The notes beneath the pieces are model-generated. The model was not told where the DNA came from and did no database searches. It saw nothing but the letters and a program-made list of their open reading frames with translations. The translations under genes were made by a program, and so were the position numbers. DNA of 18,683 bases, taken from assembly GCA_016193385.1 (NCBI GenBank), contig JACPSF010000141.1, positions 1 to 18,683 on the forward strand. Direction: 5' to 3'. Positions 15,170 to 18,683 of this stretch are shown here, one piece after another (position 1 is the first letter of the stretch; every line of letters begins with the position of its first letter). This DNA is from Deltaproteobacteria bacterium. Its GTDB lineage: Bacteria > Desulfobacterota_B > Binatia > UBA9968.

Positions 15170-16327
15170 TTAAAAATAGCGCCACAGCCACCACTTTTCA
15201 AAGCCCAGCTTGGTCCAGTAAATCAAACGGGACGGCCCCCAGGTGCGCGGTTCGGGAGCGCCGAAAGGCGGCCAGCCTGGGGGATATGTTGTCCGATTTG
15301 CCGCGGCGCGGCCCGCGCCGTAGGCCAGAAGTCATATGGTGTGCAGCCACAGGGGAACCGGCTCACCTCGGCCTGTGAGCTCGACCGTGAGATTGTGTGC
15401 CAGGACATCGGCTTCCTGGTGCGCGACGCCCCCGGCTTTCGAAGCTGGCATGTCGGCGCAGTCGCCGATGGCATAGACGTTGTCCCACTTGGTCGCCATG
15501 GAGTCGTAGTCCACGCGGATCCCGTTTTCGGTGTCCGCGAGGCCGCTGTCGAGCAAGACCTGCGCCGGCCTGTGGGGCGGAATCATGATGAGGAGATCAT
15601 AAGCGAGCTGGTAGCTGTACAGACCGTTGACTGTTTTCTTTTCAGGATCAATAGACTTCACGATAAATTCATAGTGCTGCTTGATGTTTCTTCGCTTGCT
15701 CTCGGCGTCCATCCAGACCACCGGATTGGAGGCTTCGCCCGCTGGCTCCGGCTCGCGTGTAAAAAAATGGATGTCGACTTGGTCTCGAATCCCCTTCTGC
15801 TTGAAGTAGATGTCGAGCAACCACTGGACCTCGTATGGGGCGGGCGGGCAGCGGTACGGACCGAGCGGTATGCCGACGACGATGCGTCCTCCCGTAAACG
15901 ATTCCAGAGCGCCGCGGAGTCTTAATGCCGCGTCCAGCTCCCAGGAGTGGTGCGCCGCTTCGGCAAAGCCCGGGATGAGGCCGGGAAGCGTCTGTAAACC
16001 CAGGGAGACTATGAGAATATCATAGGAGATCGTTCCGCTGTCGAGACGGACCTCTTGCCGCACCGGATCAATCCCCTCGATCTCGGCCTGCAAGACGTTG
16101 ACACTGCGCTTTTCCAGGAGCTTCAGCTTCCGGCTGATATCCTCGGGCTGGCGCTGGCCGACCATCAAGAAGAGAAATGCCGGCATGAAGACATGGTCCG
16201 GTCGCCGGTCGACCAGGATGACATCATGCTTTGCGCCAAGTTTGCGGCCGAGATTGGTCGCGGCGACGATACCCCCGCATCCCCCTCCCAGAATCACAAT
16301 GCGCTTACGGCCGTTAACGACGTTCAT
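15170..16327 (-). CDS. Sulfide:quinone oxidoreductase-like flavoprotein with in-frame TGA (candidate selenocysteine)
   Basis: FAD-dependent oxidoreductase of the SQR/flavocytochrome c sulfide dehydrogenase family, which at the membrane passes electrons from sulfide to quinone. Visible are the FAD Rossmann motif (IVILGGGCGGIVAATNLG, residues 10-27), QPEDISRKL, the redox cysteine C160 in GPYRCPPAPYE, and the second FAD motif NVYAIGDCADMP. Conventional translation ends at TGA 15332-15334 after 331 aa. The same frame then continues for 53 codons to TAA, reading LLAYGAGRAAANRT and later WGPSRLIYW and FEKWWLWRYF, the family's normal C-terminus; the whole is 385 codons, a usual length. The TGA stands where relatives have the cysteine of C-[LYF]-[IL]-x-x-G-x-G-x-A, the C-terminal redox cysteine. 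Readthrough as selenocysteine is plausible; a nonsense mutation or base error is the alternative. The start overlaps the upstream gene by 14 bases. Confidence 0.85.
15300..15325 (-). promoter_or_regulatory. SECIS-like hairpin just after the in-frame TGA
   Basis: In the message, a perfect 6-bp stem GGCGCG/CGCGCC (15305-15319) closes a GGC loop that starts 19 nt after the UGA. A C-G pair and, past a small bulge, GCC/GGC extend the stem to 15300-15325. A short apical loop with G in its first two positions, about 18 nt from UGA, fits the described bacterial SECIS geometry. In GC-rich DNA such a hairpin can arise by chance. Confidence 0.4.
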
Positions 16328-16577
16328 GTTCTTGTTTCTGCTTCGATCTCAATGCCAACCCGCCAAGATCCCGCAGGCGCAGCTTCCGCCACATTCGCTG
16401 CTCGCTCAATCCGTCCCGCGTCAACTCGCTCCCGAACTGCGAAGTCACTCGCAGAACCCAGAGCAGCAGAAAATCGGAAAAAGCCTTGATCTCTTCCAAG
16501 AGCCAATCGCGGCTCCGGCGGAAGTAGAGCAAGGGCAGCGCGATAATAATCAGGACAAGGATGGTTCCCTTCAACAT
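16314..16577 (-). CDS. Small N-terminally anchored membrane protein of unknown function
   Basis: An 87-aa protein with an N-terminal hydrophobic helix (residues 3-18, KGTILVLIIIALPLLYF), a second moderately hydrophobic stretch (FSDFLLLWVLRV) and a long basic tail. It overlaps the start of the SQR-type gene by 14 bases, so the two are probably co-translated; it could serve as a membrane tether or partner for the flavoprotein (inference). Its ATG has no strong ribosome site. I do not recognise the family. Confidence 0.55.
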   Translation of the reverse strand: MLKGTILVLIIIALPLLYFRRSRDWLLEEIKAFSDFLLLWVLRVTSQFGSELTRDGLSEQRMWRKLRLRDLGGLALRSKQKQEHERR

Positions 16578-16664
16578 AAGCGATCCCGCAGCCTCATCAT
16601 CGCATCGACCCCAAGGCTTTAACGAGCGGCGCGCACTCTGTTTTCCTGCAAAGAGTTCCCGCTG

Positions 16665-17633
16665 CTAGCGGAGAAACGTATCTTCCTGGCGGAGCGCCTC
16701 GGCAGCCTCCTTCAGCGAGACTTCTGTGGGAGCCCCCTCGCCCAGTAGACCGATCTGGCGGAGAAACTGACCGATCTGCACGTGATCGCGTGGGCTGACC
16801 GGCGAATAGGGCCGTGATGGCTCTCCAATGTCAACGCCGAAATGCTTCATCGCCGACTTCATGATCGGTGGCAGGCCATAGGCCGCCCATTTTCCGGGAA
16901 AGAGGGCGAAGCAGCGTTGCCAGTATCTTGCCTGCTCGATATCTCCAGCGCGGAATGCGCGGACGACCTGCGCGCCCATGCGCGTTCCGGGAGGAGGCAT
17001 GGTGGCGCCTGAGCCGCCCATCATCAGGGTGGCGAGCAAGGGTTGCATCGTGGTGAAATAGTGCCCCCTGCCGGCCAGATCAATCTGCTCGATCAGGCGC
17101 GATATCTTCGTGATGTCGCGGGAGCTCTCCTTAAAGTATCGGATGTTGTTGATCTCGCTGATCTTGACAAAAGCGTCTTGCGGCGGGTCCGCGCCCGGAC
17201 CGGGATTGTGATAACACACGACCGGCAGCGGGCTCGCCGATGCCACCTGGGTGTAGAACTCCATGAGCTCGGCTATGGTCGGCTGGCCGCCCCACGGGCG
17301 GAGCGGCATCAGCACCTGGATCAGATCTCCTCCGACACTGGCGGCGTACTCCGCCAGCTCGACCACTTCGCGCGGCGACGGGCTTGAGCAGCCGAGAATC
17401 ACCGGTTTTCGCTTGTCCACCATCTGCGTGGCGACGCGGAGCAGCTCCTTCCGCTCGTCGCGCGAAAGCATCGTATACTCGGCAGCCTCGACCGCGGCGA
17501 AGGAGACCGCATCGCAGTCCGCCACCAGAAAGTCGATCTCTTTCTCCAGCGCCTTGTAATTGACCCCGTCGTTTTCTCCAAAGGGCGTCAGGCAGGCTCC
17601 AATAATTCCTTTGATCGGTTGTTTCAGCGCCAT
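16665..17633 (-). CDS. Dihydrodipicolinate synthase/N-acetylneuraminate lyase superfamily protein
   Basis: A 322-aa class I, Schiff-base TIM-barrel lyase/aldolase. The Schiff-base lysine is K168 in IRYFKESSRD and the catalytic tyrosine Y141 in VVCYHNPG, with the expected spacing. The usual GTTGE substrate loop is replaced by AAVEAAEY, and the C-terminal region is longer, so this is not a canonical DapA; it probably acts on another 2-oxo acid. ATG 17633 is preferred over TTG 17639, as AAGGA (17640-17644) is correctly spaced and overlaps the stop of the upstream cyclase gene. Tight spacing suggests that both enzymes act in one catabolic route whose substrate is unknown. Confidence 0.88.
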   Translation of the reverse strand: MALKQPIKGIIGACLTPFGENDGVNYKALEKEIDFLVADCDAVSFAAVEAAEYTMLSRDERKELLRVATQMVDKRKPVILGCSSPSPREVVELAEYAASVGGDLIQVLMPLRPWGGQPTIAELMEFYTQVASASPLPVVCYHNPGPGADPPQDAFVKISEINNIRYFKESSRDITKISRLIEQIDLAGRGHYFTTMQPLLATLMMGGSGATMPPPGTRMGAQVVRAFRAGDIEQARYWQRCFALFPGKWAAYGLPPIMKSAMKHFGVDIGEPSRPYSPVSPRDHVQIGQFLRQIGLLGEGAPTEVSLKEAAEALRQEDTFLR

Positions 17634-17642
17634 AACCAATCC

Positions 17643-18284
17643 TTAGTTGAAAACCTCTGCGACGATCCGGGCATGCCCCGCGTCGCTTCCCTTGACCCTG
17701 AGCGGTAAAGCCAGGATTCTGGTTTTCCTCCCTACGATCCTCCCCAGGTTCGCGACATTCTCTGCAATCAGGACTCCGTTTCCCAAAAGCTTCCTGTGAA
17801 CCGGAAAGTCGAATCCCTTCGGTCTGAGCGGCGTGGGGAGGTCCACCGTGATGCAGTCGATGCCGAATAGCTTGACCCCTTTTTGGACCATCCACTCCGC
17901 TGCATCCACGGCGAGATAGGGGTGCAGATTATAATCGGGACTTTCGAATTTATCGTCCCAACCGGTATAAAGCATCACGATATCCCCCCGGTTGACGGGA
18001 ATGCCAGCGCTCTCCAGATCTTTGGCCGTTACTTCCTCTCCCCCCTTCTTCTTGACCGGGATCACCAAGGCATCCAGGGGGATCTCCTCGATGGATTTGC
18101 CGCTCGGAACAATGTGGATCGGCGCGTCCACATGCGTTCCCGCGTGGCAGGCAAGCGATATCTCTGTCACGTTGAGAGGGGCTCCCTTATCCAGACTGAA
18201 GCACCGTCCCACCTGGACTTCGGGCAGGATCGGGATTTTCGGCATCCCGTTGTAGATCACGCGCGAGAGATCGACCATTTCCAT
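17643..18284 (-). CDS. Metal-dependent cyclase/hydrolase family protein (kynurenine formamidase-like)
   Basis: A 213-aa member of the cyclase family that includes KynB-type kynurenine formamidase and isatin hydrolase. The metal-binding signature H47-A-G-T-H51-V-D53-A-P-I-H57 is intact, as are DLSRVIYNGMP at the N-terminus, MLYTGWDDKF, and the late FGIDCITVDLP segment. The ATG at 18284 is chosen because AGGAGGA lies six bases upstream; an in-frame start at 18347 would overlap the upstream ORF. The stop precedes the DapA-like gene by nine bases. The family hydrolyses amides or lactones; a role in degrading a cyclic or amide substrate together with the downstream lyase is inferred. Not specifically kynurenine: no other kyn genes are present. 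Confidence 0.9.
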   Translation of the reverse strand: MEMVDLSRVIYNGMPKIPILPEVQVGRCFSLDKGAPLNVTEISLACHAGTHVDAPIHIVPSGKSIEEIPLDALVIPVKKKGGEEVTAKDLESAGIPVNRGDIVMLYTGWDDKFESPDYNLHPYLAVDAAEWMVQKGVKLFGIDCITVDLPTPLRPKGFDFPVHRKLLGNGVLIAENVANLGRIVGRKTRILALPLRVKGSDAGHARIVAEVFN

Positions 18285-18300
18285 GGGGTCTCCTCCTAAG

Positions 18301-18474
18301 CTATTTTCCGTTTCTCCACCTGGAATAAAGCGGGTCACAATCGACAAAGGCCTTCACCTGCTCGGGTGTTAATCGACCGTTTTCGATCGTATCGATCACC
18401 GGATGATCCTTGGAATGTTTCCGTCGCACCATCCCCTGGATCTCTTTTATGAATTCCGGGGTTGAAAGTGGCAT
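18301..18474 (-). pseudogene. Short PqqC/TenA-like N-terminal fragment (57 aa)
   Basis: A 57-codon frame whose residues 4-44 (STPEFIKEIQGMVRRKHSKD, HPVIDTIENGRLTPEQVKAF) match the N-terminus of haem-oxygenase-fold, iron-containing redox enzymes of the PqqC/TenA type, including the characteristic KHSKDHP. Full-length members exceed 200 aa; here it ends in DCDPLYSRWRNGK and TAG, with no helical-bundle remainder before the cyclase gene 17 bases on. GGAAAGG precedes the ATG. It is most likely a truncated remnant, though a genuine small protein feeding into the cyclase operon cannot be excluded. Confidence 0.5.
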
Positions 18475-18496
18475 ACGCCTTTCCCCCTAGCCTCGT

Positions 18497-18537
18497 CACC
18501 TTTCGACTGTGCTCAAGGTCGTGAGCCGGTCGAACGG
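18497..18537. repeat. Degenerate palindromic repeat of the TTCGAC...CGAACGG type
   Basis: CACCTTTCGAC, CTCAAGG, GAGCCGGTCGAACGG in order. It resembles the internal hairpin of the element at 12727-12857 (CACCCTTCGAC...CTCAGGG...CGAACGG), so both probably derive from one genome-wide repeat family. Confidence 0.5.
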
Positions 18538-18545
18538 CGCTCAGA

Positions 18546-18584
18546 ATCTCAAATTTCGATTTGCAATTTGAGATCTGCAATTTG
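18546..18584. repeat. AT-rich inverted and direct repeat next to the tRNA gene
   Basis: ATCTCAAATT (18546-18555) and AATTTGAGAT (18565-18574) form a perfect 10-bp stem with a 9-base loop. TGCAATTTG also occurs twice as a direct repeat (18562-18570, 18576-18584). It could act as a processing or transcription-end structure for the tRNA transcript, but no T-run follows. Confidence 0.5.
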
Positions 18585-18599
18585 CAATCCCGAAGGGAA

Positions 18600-18672
18600 T
18601 GCCCCCGGCGGGATTCGAACCCACGGCCCCAGGATTAGGAATCCTGTGCTCTATCCCCTGAGCTACGGGGGC
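18600..18672 (-). tRNA. tRNA-Arg, anticodon CCT
   Basis: A full cloverleaf of 73 nt: acceptor GCCCCCG/CGGGGGC with discriminator A, D-arm GCTC...GAGC, anticodon stem CAGGA/TCCTG with loop TTCCTAA (anticodon CCT, reading AGG), a 5-base variable loop, and T-arm GTGGG-TTCGAAT-CCCGC. The CCA end is not encoded. It lies upstream of, and on the same strand as, the minus-strand gene cluster. Confidence 0.97.
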
Positions 18673-18683
18673 CTAAGGCTCTT

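Noticed and set aside
15341..15925. 194-codon plus-strand open frame
   Set aside because: Antisense to the SQR-like gene, without family motifs or a ribosome site; a GC-rich shadow frame.
15332..16327. Treating the SQR-like gene as a complete 331-aa protein ending at the TGA
   Set aside because: The family C-terminus continues in the same frame for 53 codons with recognisable motifs, so the short form would lack a conserved redox residue and the membrane-facing tail.
16665..17633. True DapA (4-hydroxy-tetrahydrodipicolinate synthase)
   Set aside because: The GTTGE loop is replaced and the gene sits with a cyclase rather than lysine genes; only superfamily membership is supported.
17131..17895. 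254-codon minus-strand frame crossing the cyclase/lyase junction
   Set aside because: It overlaps two well-supported genes in another frame and reads as low-complexity Arg/Gly-rich sequence.
18600..18672. tRNA-Arg as an attachment site for an integrated element
   Set aside because: No integrase, no duplicated tRNA 3' end and no phage or conjugation genes were found nearby.
1..18683. CRISPR array or complete insertion sequence
   Set aside because: No regularly spaced direct repeats and no transposase frame were seen; the only mobile-type sequence is the small non-coding element at 12727-12857.

Overview
The window looks like ordinary chromosome from a free-living, moderately GC-rich Gram-negative bacterium. 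The alaC-hom-thrC-apgM threonine cluster, the miaB/bifunctional-nuclease pair, the orphan NMT1/SsuA-type binding protein and the TTCGAC...CTCAGG-type palindromic repeats recall uncultured deltaproteobacterial-type lineages (Desulfobacterota, Binatota, Methylomirabilota or Tectomicrobia). This placement is inference; no marker gene in the window fixes the phylum.

Positions 1-5541 (+ strand) hold a tightly packed biosynthetic operon: the 3' end of an AlaC-type aminotransferase, homoserine dehydrogenase (hom), threonine synthase (thrC), an ApgM-type phosphoglycerate mutase homologue that probably acts as homoserine kinase, class II fructose-1,6-bisphosphatase (glpX), and a small membrane protein. 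Two overlapping minus-strand genes follow (5563-7094): a Nudix hydrolase and a TANGO2/NRDE protein. A divergent promoter region then leads into a second plus-strand operon (7203-12225): a MoxR ATPase with a CoxE-type VWA protein, miaB, a DUF151 bifunctional nuclease, and a membrane-anchored TPR protein.

Positions 12226-14827 are accessory in character. They hold a small minus-strand protein and an orphan ABC substrate-binding protein whose signal-peptide region carries an in-frame 131-bp MITE-like insertion (15-bp perfect terminal inverted repeats, TTAG duplication). After these comes an AT-richer islet bounded by two 20-bp direct repeats. It contains tiny ORFs and a near-consensus promoter whose -35 box sits inside a perfect palindrome.

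Positions 14828-18672 read on the minus strand: a tRNA-Arg(CCT), repeat remnants, a truncated PqqC/TenA-like ORF, a metal-dependent cyclase, a DapA-superfamily lyase/aldolase, a small membrane protein, a sulfide:quinone oxidoreductase (SQR)-type flavoprotein, and a four-cysteine small protein.

The most notable observation is in the SQR-type gene. An in-frame TGA (15332-15334) interrupts an otherwise intact 385-codon frame. It falls exactly where this family has its C-terminal redox cysteine, the family's typical FEKxWLxRxF-like C-terminus continues downstream, and a hairpin of the geometry expected for a bacterial SECIS element lies just after it. The gene may encode a selenocysteine-containing SQR-like enzyme. 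The alternative is a recent nonsense mutation or a sequencing error.
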